DNA of 64,000 nt from Gammaproteobacteria bacterium (GTDB lineage: Bacteria > Pseudomonadota > Gammaproteobacteria > Pseudomonadales > Cellvibrionaceae). Made by a program: the position numbers and the translations under genes. Of this stretch, positions 25,661 to 35,318 are shown piece after piece (within the stretch, counting starts at the first letter, position 1; every line of letters starts with the position of its first letter). Below the pieces are notes generated by a model. The model had not been told where the DNA came from, did no database searches, and was given only the letters and a program-made list of their open reading frames with translations. Where the stretch lies: the NCBI GenBank assembly GCA_021151625.1, contig JAGKWY010000001.1, forward strand, positions 1 to 64,000. Direction: 5' to 3'.

Positions 25661-27732
25661 GTTTTCTCGAAAGCCCGTTTAACCCTATGGCCACCTTTGA
25701 AACCCAGGCTAGCCTCAGCAGTACCGCCAGCCTGGACCCGAAACTGTCGCGTACACACTATTACGATGGCCGCCTGCTCAAGGCCTCTGATCTGGTGCGC
25801 GACCAGTTCTATCTGGATGAACGCCTGTGCGAAGTGGGGCGGGTGCTGGGGCAGGGCGTAGTGCGCGGTTTGCAGGTGCGGCTCAACCCCCAGGGCGGGC
25901 TGGATATACAAGCGGGCCTGGCGATAGCGCCCTCGGGGCGGGTGCTGGAGCTGGAGGCTGACATCGAAGGGCTCAAGCTGACCGACGATGCCTTGATCAA
26001 TAGCTACAACCCCAATTTTCGCTCTCTCGCCGCCGGACTCTATGCGCTGGTGATTCGCTATGCGCAAAAAGGCGTAGGCACGGCAGAAGTCTTCCCCAAA
26101 GACCTGGAGAGCCAGCGCGGTTTTTACTTCAATGCCTATGAAGAGGGGGTGGAGTTTGCGCTGCAAAAGCTGGCGCAGCCGCTACCCATACAACACCTGC
26201 AGCAAATGCCCGCCGATGAAATTGCACTCTATGCTCGCGCGCAACTGGTGCGCCCACTGCTGGTGAACAACCCGGGCCAACCGGTGGGGCTGGATGAAAG
26301 TTCGGTTGCCCTGGGATTGTTGGCGGTAGAACGGGGTATGCCCCAGTGGTTTGATCAGGGCTTGTTACGTCGCCCATTCCGCAGCGCCCAGGCACTGAAT
26401 TATGTGCAGATAGATTTATACAACCACTATGACGAACTGTTGCGCGCACTGCTGGCGCAGCGTCAGGTATTACCGAATCGCGACCAGTTTTTAGCCTCGC
26501 GCTATTTTTCAGTGTTGCCACCCGTAGGCGCTATTCCCAAAGGCGCTGTGGATCCGGAAAACGGCTACCAACATTTTTTCCCCGCTGGTTATGAGGTAAG
26601 TATTTCGCCGCTGCGCGAAGATGATGTCGCCGCCGTAGTGCAGCAGAGCATGATGCTGGAACCTATCGACCTGCAGCGCGAGCGGGATGTGGACATCATG
26701 ATCGCGGTGGTGCTGGATGATCTGCAGTTCGCCACCATTGCGCGCCAGCTGCAGCGCTTGAATGCTGCCGTTACTGGCCAGAAGCAGGACTTCGCGCACC
26801 CGCCGCATCTGGATGAATTTTTCCTGGGCAGTGCCAGCCTCAACAGTGCCGCCAGCGACAATCCTTCGCTGTGGAAAAATATCTGGGCCAAAGCGAGCCG
26901 CGTGTTTTATGTGCGTCGCCCCATTCGCGTAGCTGAAACCCAGGTGAGTGCGGTGGTGTTGGCCACAGGCACATTGGAGGAATTAAAAAATTCCAGTGTG
27001 CTGCTGGAGCAATTGGAAGCCGCCAAAAAAAGTGTTGAGACCATGGAGAAAAAACTGGCCAGCACTATCAACGAACACCAACTGGCGCTGGCCAATAATC
27101 AGTTATTAAACCAACAAATTAGCGATCTGAATAATGCGCTTGAAGCGAGCAAAGCCGAATTAAAAGCGCTGCAGGAAAACAGCGCTTCCAGCGCGGACCT
27201 GACGGCGGCATTGCAACAGATCGAAGCTTTGAGCCAGCAATTAGCCAGCCAGCAAAAAGCGTTAGACATTGCGCAAAAACAATTAACCGCGAGCCAGGCT
27301 AATACCCTGGAAGCACAGCAGGATGCGCAACAAGTGCGAACCTTTATGGTGACGCTGTTGGAGTCGCAAGCCATCAAATGGGAGAGCATGGAACTGCTGG
27401 CAAAATTGCGCACACCCAACGAAGCCGATGCGGAAACAGCGCAGAAAAAATTATTGGATACCCTGGGGCGAGACAGCGATGGCCAACAGCAACTGGTGCA
27501 AATACTGGTGCTAATGCCCGCGGCTTATGATGCGCTCAATTGGCCCAGCTTGTTGTTTGTATTTGAAAAGGATCAAGTCAAAGCATTGCGTGAACATTTG
27601 CTCGCAGAAGCGGGCGCCAGTTTTCCGGAATTGATGTTGAAATTTGGCGAGAGCAATGGCTTCCCGAGTGAGTTGCAAGCAGCCTGGAAAAAACGTGTGA
27701 CCGCCGTGCGGCGCAGAGGGGGGATACTATGA
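25657..27732 (+). CDS. eCIS accessory protein, paralogue 2, with long coiled coil
   Basis: 691 residues. The N-terminal domain (about 25-115) has RTHYYDGRLLKASDLVRDQF, GRVLGQGVVRGLQVRLN and LAIAPSGRVLELEADI, the same layout as in genes 24713 and 27729. A coiled coil covers about residues 435-570 (LEQLEAAKKSVETMEKKL, LNNALEASKAELKALQEN, LAQQ repeats). Length and helix suggest a fibre, spacer or ruler-like role; unproven. Base use turns abruptly less GC-rich near 26900, inside this gene. ATGA overlaps on both sides. Confidence 0.75.
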   Translation: MSFLESPFNPMATFETQASLSSTASLDPKLSRTHYYDGRLLKASDLVRDQFYLDERLCEVGRVLGQGVVRGLQVRLNPQGGLDIQAGLAIAPSGRVLELEADIEGLKLTDDALINSYNPNFRSLAAGLYALVIRYAQKGVGTAEVFPKDLESQRGFYFNAYEEGVEFALQKLAQPLPIQHLQQMPADEIALYARAQLVRPLLVNNPGQPVGLDESSVALGLLAVERGMPQWFDQGLLRRPFRSAQALNYVQIDLYNHYDELLRALLAQRQVLPNRDQFLASRYFSVLPPVGAIPKGAVDPENGYQHFFPAGYEVSISPLREDDVAAVVQQSMMLEPIDLQRERDVDIMIAVVLDDLQFATIARQLQRLNAAVTGQKQDFAHPPHLDEFFLGSASLNSAASDNPSLWKNIWAKASRVFYVRRPIRVAETQVSAVVLATGTLEELKNSSVLLEQLEAAKKSVETMEKKLASTINEHQLALANNQLLNQQISDLNNALEASKAELKALQENSASSADLTAALQQIEALSQQLASQQKALDIAQKQLTASQANTLEAQQDAQQVRTFMVTLLESQAIKWESMELLAKLRTPNEADAETAQKKLLDTLGRDSDGQQQLVQILVLMPAAYDALNWPSLLFVFEKDQVKALREHLLAEAGASFPELMLKFGESNGFPSELQAAWKKRVTAVRRRGGIL

Positions 27733-29615
27733 GTGAACAATCGATAGTCATCTCCCCGGTCTACGGTGCAGCAGATACCCAGCGCTTGCATTTTTTTGCC
27801 GGGCGCAGTTTGTCGCAGCAAGAATTTGCGTTGATGCAGCGCTATGTGGACGAGCGCTGCGAAGATTTGTTGGTCGCGCGTCAGCCGGGCATTGTCTCTG
27901 GCCTCGAAGTGATCGCCACGCGCGATAAAAATGAATTAACCAAAACCACCTGGCGAATTAACCCCGGTCTGGGGGTGAGCTGGTCGGGGCGAGTGGTGAC
28001 CAATCGCGCACCCATTCATTTGCGCTGGAGTGAATTGAGCAAGGAATACCTGGCTCGTATTGCCGCGCAAGGTGAAGCACCCTTAAAAAATATTCCCGAC
28101 GGTTTTTATTTTCTCACCCTGCGCCGGCAGGTGCGTATTCTCGATGAATTGAAAAAAACGGATCCCTGCACGCGCACGGAATTGGATCCGCTGCGCGATA
28201 CGCGCGTGGCCACATTGGCACAATTAAATTTGCAGCCCCTGCCGTTTGCCAGCGGCTGGCAGGCATTAAGCCGCCAGCGTGTTGCCATGCGTGTGTTTAA
28301 CGCCTTGCTGGTTAGTCACCCATTAACTAACCCCTTGCCTTGGGAAGATGACCCGCTTGCCACAGAAGATTTTCCCGACCCGGATGCGGGTGTGTTTGCG
28401 GCAGAAAATCCCCACGAATTAAAACTGGCGCTGGTAAAAGTTAATGCGGGCCAACCCGAATGGGTGGATAGTCAAGTGGGTCGTTTACTCGCGCGCGACA
28501 ATACAGTGCAAATGGCGATGCTGGATTATTGGCATAGCATCATCAACGCGCGTGCACGTTTTCGTCTGGATGGTCCGGCCGCAGAAATTGCGCCGCAAAA
28601 AAATTTACAGGAATTATTGGATCTGGATTATTTGCCTGCGGCGGGAAAATTTCCCGAGCAATTAATTAGCAATATCGCCGGCAAAGTCAGCCAACTGGAT
28701 TACACCCAATGGCAGCGGCCGGCATTGCAATTCGCTGCCCATGGTTTGCAAATTGAAATAGTGCCGGTACCGGCCAATAGTGTGACAGGTGTGGTGAGGC
28801 AGGAGCTGGCGCGCGGGGTTATCGATTTAAGCGGCGCAGAAATGGATCGCATTCGCCTGATGGTCGCAGTGAATCCTGATGACTATCACCCGCAACTGTT
28901 TAACTTACCGGAAATTGATAAAACCCTGGTGCAGGAGGATCTGGTTAACACCCAGTACCAGGCGTATCTCGCCTACAAAGCCTGGGCGGAAGCCTATTGG
29001 AACCTCTATTTTAAAATTGAAATGCGTGCCCCCAAAAAACTGGCGGATCTCACCTTAAAAACACGGGCAATTTTTTCATCCTTGTATATCGCGCATATTC
29101 CGCATAACGCCTTTCCCGATTTAACCGCTGAGCGCAGTTTGCGCCGCGAGCTGGCCATCCCCGACATTTCGCCCAAACCGCAAAATGCCGCCGCGCTCTT
29201 GCGCTCATTAAAAATTGAGCGCTGCCGCGAATTGGGTTTTCCCATCAATAATCCATTTACAGTCGATAACAAACTCTTGCCGCGCCCCTGGAGTTTGTGT
29301 GACCAGGTTGTCGGTGAATTGAAAGAAAAGCCTTACAGCGATCCTGCATTACCCGTCGGTGATGGCCTTATCGCCCAGCGGATAGATACGCGTGAGGACA
29401 TAGAGGAAATTGAACAATTTATTTTGCGCACAAATCAGTTGATTGATGAGGTGCGCGATTACCTGAGTTCACAGCGACAACAGCTGGATTCAATTACTGT
29501 GTCCTTCTCGTCGCTGGCGGGCGGTATTCCCGGTGACGGCACTGGTCTGAAATTGTTCCGTTTGTCGGACAAGCTGAAATTCACTACTGCTGCTATTAAA
29601 ACCACGGAGAGCTAG
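27729..29615 (+). CDS. eCIS accessory protein, paralogue 3
   Basis: 628 residues. The shared N-terminal domain reads RLHFFAGRSLSQQEFALMQR, LVARQPGIVSGLEVIATRD and INPGLGVSWSGRVVTNRAPI. The middle holds RQVRILDELKKTDPCTRTEL and acidic loops; the end is helical. No catalytic motif. Three neighbours with the same domain suggest a multi-part arm or fibre set on the baseplate. It overlaps the previous gene by ATGA. Confidence 0.75.
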   Translation: MSEQSIVISPVYGAADTQRLHFFAGRSLSQQEFALMQRYVDERCEDLLVARQPGIVSGLEVIATRDKNELTKTTWRINPGLGVSWSGRVVTNRAPIHLRWSELSKEYLARIAAQGEAPLKNIPDGFYFLTLRRQVRILDELKKTDPCTRTELDPLRDTRVATLAQLNLQPLPFASGWQALSRQRVAMRVFNALLVSHPLTNPLPWEDDPLATEDFPDPDAGVFAAENPHELKLALVKVNAGQPEWVDSQVGRLLARDNTVQMAMLDYWHSIINARARFRLDGPAAEIAPQKNLQELLDLDYLPAAGKFPEQLISNIAGKVSQLDYTQWQRPALQFAAHGLQIEIVPVPANSVTGVVRQELARGVIDLSGAEMDRIRLMVAVNPDDYHPQLFNLPEIDKTLVQEDLVNTQYQAYLAYKAWAEAYWNLYFKIEMRAPKKLADLTLKTRAIFSSLYIAHIPHNAFPDLTAERSLRRELAIPDISPKPQNAAALLRSLKIERCRELGFPINNPFTVDNKLLPRPWSLCDQVVGELKEKPYSDPALPVGDGLIAQRIDTREDIEEIEQFILRTNQLIDEVRDYLSSQRQQLDSITVSFSSLAGGIPGDGTGLKLFRLSDKLKFTTAAIKTTES

Positions 29616-29618
29616 ATC

Positions 29619-31541
29619 ATGGTCGATAAATTTAAAACTGATTTAACGGCGTTTGCAGGCATAGGTGGGTTTAACGCAATTAGCGGAGTGAATAATTTCA
29701 CCTTTACGCCAGCAAAAGAAACCCTATTGGAAAAAAACCTGGTCACCATTAAACCCTCGCGCGCGGTGGATGAACTCATTAATTTCCGTCCGCAGGTGCA
29801 GGAAATTTTTAATAGAAATGAAATTCTTCCAGCAAAAGAAATAGTAAATGTTGTTCCCAAAGAGTTTGGGGTGCTGGGGCATATAGACCCTTCGCGCCAA
29901 TTATTGGTAGATGCTCTGTCGGGTATAGCGAGTCTGCGCAGTCGGCTTAAGGGTGATGATGCGATCATTGCTAAAGCAAAGAAGTTAATTGAAGAGATTA
30001 GTGCGCGCAATGATGTGGAACAGTTGGGGATTAAGGCGGATTTTTGGTCAGCGTTTGATAATAAAGTGTCGCTAGCGACAGTGACTTATCAAGATGCAAC
30101 TAAAAATCCGATTAATATACCCTTGAAGACAGTGGCGGATGTAACGCTTGAGTTGGATAAAACGGAAGTCAATGAAAAAGCCCCAGCAGCCTCTTTGTAT
30201 TCCGCGGGGCTATTTTCCGTGGGCAGCAACATGCGCAATGACATTCGCGAAATGGATAGCGTGCATGCCACGCTTATGCGACTGCAAGAAAACTTAAGTC
30301 GCGCGCTGGTGGCCAAGCGCAATTTGCTAACCAAATTGGATTTGGAAATTCCCGAGCGCCAACGCGAACTGGTTAATCTTGATCAGGCGCGGTTAAAAGC
30401 TCTGGGTGAAAGTAAAATGGTGGCCTCGCTGGTGGAGGAAAACTGGCGCGAAGTAGAAGCCGCTTATGTAAAGCGCGAAAAAATCCTCACCAATCATCGC
30501 GGCATTTATTTTGCGCGGGTCAGCGAAGCCCCAGTGGGAAAATCCACGTTACTAGACGTGGATCTACGTTACGGCAAATTGGAAGACCTGGTGCCGGGCA
30601 CCGCGATTAGCCACCTGGAGTTGCCTGACGATATAGAACCCTATATAGAAACCATTGCCGATATGCCTATCGCCCAGTGGAAGTTTTTTAATCCCTACTG
30701 GAATCAATTACCCGCGCGTTTAACTGTATTGAAATGGCTGGATAGTCGCCGCTTGCGCCTGAATTACCTCGCCGGGCAGTCGCGTCAGGTGAGCAATAAA
30801 TTTTTCAATCTAATGCAATCCCATCAAAGTATTTTGCAAGATTATGCGCGTTTTTATTTTCTCGGTGAAAATTCCCTGCAAGCCTTTTATCGCGAAGCGG
30901 TACAAATTATTTCCGTGGAGGATTTACTCACCGGCACTCCCCATCAATTACGTGGCCGCGCGCAATTCTTTCGCAATCAATTGGATCAAGCCACGCACTT
31001 GTTGCTCAGCAGTTTGCAATCGGTAACGCCCAGTTTGCGCCTGGACTGGGCTACGGCGGCGGAATTGGATCAACTGGATTTGCGTCAACCTAATACCTGG
31101 CCGGGCATGCAACAGGCAAAGCTCACAGACCTGACGGAAATGCGCACACTGGTGGAATTGGTGAACTGGTGGTGGCGGCAATTGAACGAAGGTGCCAGCA
31201 GTGCCGCAGTAACTGCGCTGCGCAATTTATTGCGCGCGGCGCTGATGGTTGCGGTAGGCGATGATCCCAAGGAAATGCTGCACGGTTATTTGCAATCGCT
31301 GCCGGCGCAATTTCGCACGGGTGAATTATTGCGCGCAACCCTGAATCGTCACGCCACTATAGGCACTGAATTGCAGTTGGTGAATGAGCAGGATCAGCTG
31401 ATTGGTAAATTACACGTGGAAGATGCCGACGAACGCGGTGCAATCCTGCGCGTTGCCCAGGTATACAACACCACGGCGGTAAAACCGGATGCACAATTTT
31501 CGCTGGTAGGCGTAAAAAATTCGCTGCGTAGTATGGTGTAA
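29619..31541 (+). CDS. Large eCIS protein of unknown function
   Basis: 640 residues, no family recognised. It is mostly helical: a heptad-like stretch near residues 205-290 (MRLQENLSRALVAKRNLLTK, ERQRELVNLDQARLKALGES) is followed by a globular, Trp-rich part (PYWNQLPARLTVLKWLD, VELVNWWWRQLNEG). The C-terminal 70 residues are beta-rich (TELQLVNEQDQLIGKLHVED). No signal peptide. Its place between the accessory paralogues and the tape-measure-type gene supports a structural role. The TGGTGTAA at its stop is repeated twice downstream. Confidence 0.7.
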   Translation: MVDKFKTDLTAFAGIGGFNAISGVNNFTFTPAKETLLEKNLVTIKPSRAVDELINFRPQVQEIFNRNEILPAKEIVNVVPKEFGVLGHIDPSRQLLVDALSGIASLRSRLKGDDAIIAKAKKLIEEISARNDVEQLGIKADFWSAFDNKVSLATVTYQDATKNPINIPLKTVADVTLELDKTEVNEKAPAASLYSAGLFSVGSNMRNDIREMDSVHATLMRLQENLSRALVAKRNLLTKLDLEIPERQRELVNLDQARLKALGESKMVASLVEENWREVEAAYVKREKILTNHRGIYFARVSEAPVGKSTLLDVDLRYGKLEDLVPGTAISHLELPDDIEPYIETIADMPIAQWKFFNPYWNQLPARLTVLKWLDSRRLRLNYLAGQSRQVSNKFFNLMQSHQSILQDYARFYFLGENSLQAFYREAVQIISVEDLLTGTPHQLRGRAQFFRNQLDQATHLLLSSLQSVTPSLRLDWATAAELDQLDLRQPNTWPGMQQAKLTDLTEMRTLVELVNWWWRQLNEGASSAAVTALRNLLRAALMVAVGDDPKEMLHGYLQSLPAQFRTGELLRATLNRHATIGTELQLVNEQDQLIGKLHVEDADERGAILRVAQVYNTTAVKPDAQFSLVGVKNSLRSMV

Positions 31542-31573
31542 AAAAGTGTGGTGTAACTAAACCTTTGGTGTAA
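31534..31573 (+). repeat. Three copies of TGGTGTAA around a gene end
   Basis: TGGTGTAA occurs at 31534-31541 (end of the previous gene, including its stop), 31549-31556 and 31566-31573. It resembles the repeated stop region at 22045-22088, though the sequence is different. Confidence 0.7.
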
Positions 31574-31618
31574 CCAAAATGTGTGGTTTCGATGAGGCAT
31601 ACCTGTGAGTAGCATGCA

Positions 31619-33202
31619 ATGAGTAGTCTGGCCAGTGTGCAAATCCAACGGCTATTATTGCGCGGCGATACGCGCGATAAAACAAATTTGCTCGCATCAC
31701 TGGATGCGCGGCGTTGGCCGGGTGATGATGATCCGCGCATTATTTTTATCAAACGCCTGCAGGTGAAATCGCCCTGGTGGACGCTCGCGCGCGAACTGGC
31801 AGTAGAGTGCGAAGCAGAATATCGCGCAGCAATTTCTGTTGCGAATGCCAGCGATGCCAGCAACGCGATTGTGTTTGCCAGTGAAGCCCATTTAATTTCA
31901 CAGCTGGTTATTAATTTACTGCGCGAGCAGTCGCCCTGGTATCAGCAATCCTGGCTGGTGCAGGTAGAGTTGCCGGCTGAGCCGGTTGCGGTGCTATTGC
32001 ATAGGCCAGCACTTGTGCCTGAGGTTGTGCAGCAATTGCACCAGCAACAATCGCTTGCTGATTTTTTTGTAGGTTGCTCGCAAGCAGATTTGCAACGGTT
32101 GGTAGCGCAGTTGCAACTATTTTTAGCAGTGAGCCCCAGGCTTGTTGCTCAAGCCATTGAATCCAGTTTGGACAGACACCTGTCTGGTGTGATGAATTTA
32201 GCTGCAACGACTTCGTTAACTAACGACACCGAAAATGTTTTGCCTGAACAGCAATTGGCCTGGATCAAAAAATGGCTGCCATGCCTAACACAAGTGCGCA
32301 GCGCGCCTGAACAACGGCTCGCACTGCAATTAGTGGCCTGTTTAGGTTTGTGGCAATTCTCACCGCAAGAATTGCAGCGGGGTTCAGCCTGGAAGCTCTG
32401 GTTTAACGCGCTGGGCGATAGTGTTCGCAGGGTGAAATTACCTGCTGCTGAGCTTTCTGTTGTTAGTCGTAATATTGTTAGCGGGTTGGAATCTGATACG
32501 CCGGAAAAAATATCCACGAGCACTCCTGTCAGTGCTAACGAGCTTGAGCTCACAGCGTTTACCAGCAATAAGGTGGCATCGGATCATGCACACACAGCGA
32601 CAGTATTAAATAGGCAGAGTGATGCAAGTTCGCAGGCGGCAATCGCTGCGGGAGATGCCCAGCCGGAAACTGTGCAAGGGGATGTAGCGATAAATTATCG
32701 CTACATCCAACAGGCGGGATTTTTGTATTTGCTTAACTGGCTGCGCGATTATCCGGCGTTAATTAATTTGTCAGCGCCTTTATCGCCCTGGTTGTGGCTC
32801 GCGCATTTTTATAGGCACTGCTGTGCAGCCTGGCAGTTACCACAGGATAAAAATCTACAACAATTGCTGCTGGATATAGGCGGCTTAAGTGAACAGGATT
32901 TAGCGGAAAGTGAATCATTGTTTGCAGAGACGGAGTTGCAAGCAGCGCGCAGGTGCCTGCAAGAGCGATTGGCAAAATTCCAGATCGAAAATTACGACTG
33001 GTTGTATGTTCCAGCGCGTGTATGGACGGAACAGGGTTATGTGCAAATTTATATCCACGAGCTCTGTGTGCGGGTGCAGCTGCGCATGGCGGGGCTGGAT
33101 TTAAACCCCGGTTGGGTGCCCAGCCTAGGGCGAGTGATTCAGTTTTATTTTGGTCGCTATCCCGAGTTGTACTCGGCAGAGGGAGGCTTGCCCGATGAAT
33201 GA
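31619..33202 (+). CDS. CIS tape-measure-type protein (Pvc14 position)
   Basis: 527 residues. Marks of the conserved protein preceding the ATPase in eCIS loci: the N-terminal VQIQRLLLRGDTRDK, the central YIQQAGFLYLLNWL, and the end VQIYIHELCVRVQLRMAGLD, followed by LNPGWVPSLGRVIQFYFG. In databases such proteins are called tape-measure, but a length-setting role is not shown. The middle, about residues 290-350, is Ser/Thr-rich and probably disordered. It overlaps the ATPase gene by 8 bases. Confidence 0.75.
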   Translation: MSSLASVQIQRLLLRGDTRDKTNLLASLDARRWPGDDDPRIIFIKRLQVKSPWWTLARELAVECEAEYRAAISVANASDASNAIVFASEAHLISQLVINLLREQSPWYQQSWLVQVELPAEPVAVLLHRPALVPEVVQQLHQQQSLADFFVGCSQADLQRLVAQLQLFLAVSPRLVAQAIESSLDRHLSGVMNLAATTSLTNDTENVLPEQQLAWIKKWLPCLTQVRSAPEQRLALQLVACLGLWQFSPQELQRGSAWKLWFNALGDSVRRVKLPAAELSVVSRNIVSGLESDTPEKISTSTPVSANELELTAFTSNKVASDHAHTATVLNRQSDASSQAAIAAGDAQPETVQGDVAINYRYIQQAGFLYLLNWLRDYPALINLSAPLSPWLWLAHFYRHCCAAWQLPQDKNLQQLLLDIGGLSEQDLAESESLFAETELQAARRCLQERLAKFQIENYDWLYVPARVWTEQGYVQIYIHELCVRVQLRMAGLDLNPGWVPSLGRVIQFYFGRYPELYSAEGGLPDE

Positions 33203-35318
33203 TTTCGTCACGTCTATAGCGCCGGCGCATTCTGCTGCGCTAAAGCCGCAATTGAATCTGGATTTGTGGATACGCGGCAGCCTCAGCTGGTTTATGCAAA
33301 CCCAGATGGAGGTTGTTGCAGAAGGAAAATCAACGACAGAAAATTATTTGCCCACGCACTGGGCGCAGCAATTAGCGCAGCAGTTGCAGGCGATTTTTTT
33401 ATCCTCAGAGAAATTAAACGCAGGCCCTGTCACTATGGCAGCGCAGTTGCACCAATTATCGTTGACCGAATTGGAATTATCGCCCGGCCTACAGCGCCTC
33501 GCGATGCAGGGCGTTTTGGATAAAAACCATCTGTTTGTGTTGGCGCTATGCTCGGCATTAAATGATCACTATGAATTAAATATTGCACTACAAGCATTGC
33601 AGGGCGCACAGCAGCAACCCTGGCCCAGGTTGTATTTACTGTGTGATCTGGTGCAAACCATTTGCGGCAGCCAGCTTTCACCGAGCGAAATGGCGGCTTG
33701 GTATTGGGTAGCCAGTGGCGTGTTGCAATTACAAACGCAGGGGCCCTTAGCCTTGGCTTGGGTGCAATTAAATAATCATTACTGGCAATGGCTACAAACA
33801 GAGACTGTGCCGACGCGTAATGAATTTTTTAGTGCGATCAATTATTCCGGCAACACAGATAGTGCAAAAAAATCACCGCTGACTAGGTTACATACGGCAG
33901 AGGAATCCTGTTCTGATTTTGCAGTTGCTATGCGCTTGGGGCAATTGCAGCAATTGCATCTGTGCGGCAGCCGCAGCGCAATGCTGGCCTGGGTGAAACG
34001 CCTGGCGGAGTGCCTGAATAAAACGCCGGTATTGCCTCGCGCAGAATGTGAATTGCACTGGTTAAATTTATTGTGCGGCGCTTATGAGTTATTACCGGTT
34101 ATTGAAGTCTCTGCTGAATTAAATCAGCGCGACTATTTTTCTCGCAATTATTTTTCATACGATGATAATTCCACCTCAATCCCCATTATTATTTGGCATG
34201 CGGCACCCCTGAGTGTTGCCGAATTAACACAGCTGCAACAAGCAAATACCGTCGCCATCCATTACCTGCCGGCCAGTATTTGGGATGAGCGCCTTATGGC
34301 CTGGCAGCAGTGGGTAACACCAATACAGGCGGACGAATTTGCACGGCGCTGGTTGATTTCGCCGGATGCAATTCATCCATTAGCGACCAGTGTGTCGCCC
34401 TCTGCCTGGCATAAGCCGACAGCAGAATTGCGCGCGGCCATTGCGCAGGCGCGCCAACAGTTGGCACCTGATCATTTGCAAAGTCTGGCATTTCTGGTGC
34501 CGCAACAAATTTCTGCTAACGCGTTGGTACTCAGCCCAAAAATTCACGCCGAGTTAGATGCACTGCAAATTCGCTGCGAGCAACGTGAGCAGGTGTATAG
34601 CGATTTGGGGCCTGCAGTGGCGGGTGCGGGACACGGCGGCGTGAAAGCGCTTTTGTATGGTGAGAGCGGCACGGGTAAAACCCTGGCTGCGCTTTATCTC
34701 GCTAGTCAATTAGCGGCACCTGTGTATCGTTTGGATTTGGGCGCGGTATTAAATAAATATATTGGCGAAACGGAAAAAAATATTCACCAGCTAATGCTGG
34801 AAGCGGCGGCGGGCGATTTTATTTTATTGATTGATGAGGCAGATGCACTCTTTGCCAAGCGTGGCGATGGCGACAGTGGCGGCGAACGTTTTGCCAATAT
34901 GCTCACCAATTATTTACTTGCACGTATTGAGCAGCACCCCGGTATTGTTTTAATGACCACCAATGGCTTGGGGCGTATAGACGGTGCTTTTATGCGGCGC
35001 TTTGATCGCGTGATTGAATTTCATGCGCCCACGTTGGATGAGCGCGCGCGCCTCTGGCAAAACCATTTGGGCGTGCGCAGCCCCGGTGAACAAGTTTGTA
35101 CGCAGCTTGCCAGCCTGTGCGATTTAAGTGGTGGTTTTATTCGCAATGCTGTATTGGCGGCGGCGGCTGAATTGCCCGTTAGCGAAGCGCCGCAATTAAG
35201 TTTTGTCAGCCTGCTGCACGCGGTTGCGCGCGAGTATCGCAAATCCGGCAAGCCCTTACCGCCCAAATTGCTCAATCAATTAAATCTGGCGCAACCGGAC
35301 AAGGCGGTGCAAGCATGA
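33195..35318 (+). CDS. eCIS AAA+ ATPase (Afp15/Pvc15-like)
   Basis: 707 residues from the ATG at 33195. A long N-terminal region (about 460 residues) leads to a single AAA+ domain: Walker A GESGTGKT (about 489-496), Walker B FILLIDEADALF (about 542-553), ARIEQHPGIVLMTTN as sensor 1, and RRFDRVIEF with the arginine finger. Its counterparts in Afp/PVC are required for assembly or loading. NYLLARIEQ and the sequence before Walker A (VAGAGHGGVKALLYG) fit the CDC48/FtsH-like subclass. It overlaps the next gene by ATGA. Confidence 0.93.
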   Translation: MNDFVTSIAPAHSAALKPQLNLDLWIRGSLSWFMQTQMEVVAEGKSTTENYLPTHWAQQLAQQLQAIFLSSEKLNAGPVTMAAQLHQLSLTELELSPGLQRLAMQGVLDKNHLFVLALCSALNDHYELNIALQALQGAQQQPWPRLYLLCDLVQTICGSQLSPSEMAAWYWVASGVLQLQTQGPLALAWVQLNNHYWQWLQTETVPTRNEFFSAINYSGNTDSAKKSPLTRLHTAEESCSDFAVAMRLGQLQQLHLCGSRSAMLAWVKRLAECLNKTPVLPRAECELHWLNLLCGAYELLPVIEVSAELNQRDYFSRNYFSYDDNSTSIPIIIWHAAPLSVAELTQLQQANTVAIHYLPASIWDERLMAWQQWVTPIQADEFARRWLISPDAIHPLATSVSPSAWHKPTAELRAAIAQARQQLAPDHLQSLAFLVPQQISANALVLSPKIHAELDALQIRCEQREQVYSDLGPAVAGAGHGGVKALLYGESGTGKTLAALYLASQLAAPVYRLDLGAVLNKYIGETEKNIHQLMLEAAAGDFILLIDEADALFAKRGDGDSGGERFANMLTNYLLARIEQHPGIVLMTTNGLGRIDGAFMRRFDRVIEFHAPTLDERARLWQNHLGVRSPGEQVCTQLASLCDLSGGFIRNAVLAAAAELPVSEAPQLSFVSLLHAVAREYRKSGKPLPPKLLNQLNLAQPDKAVQA

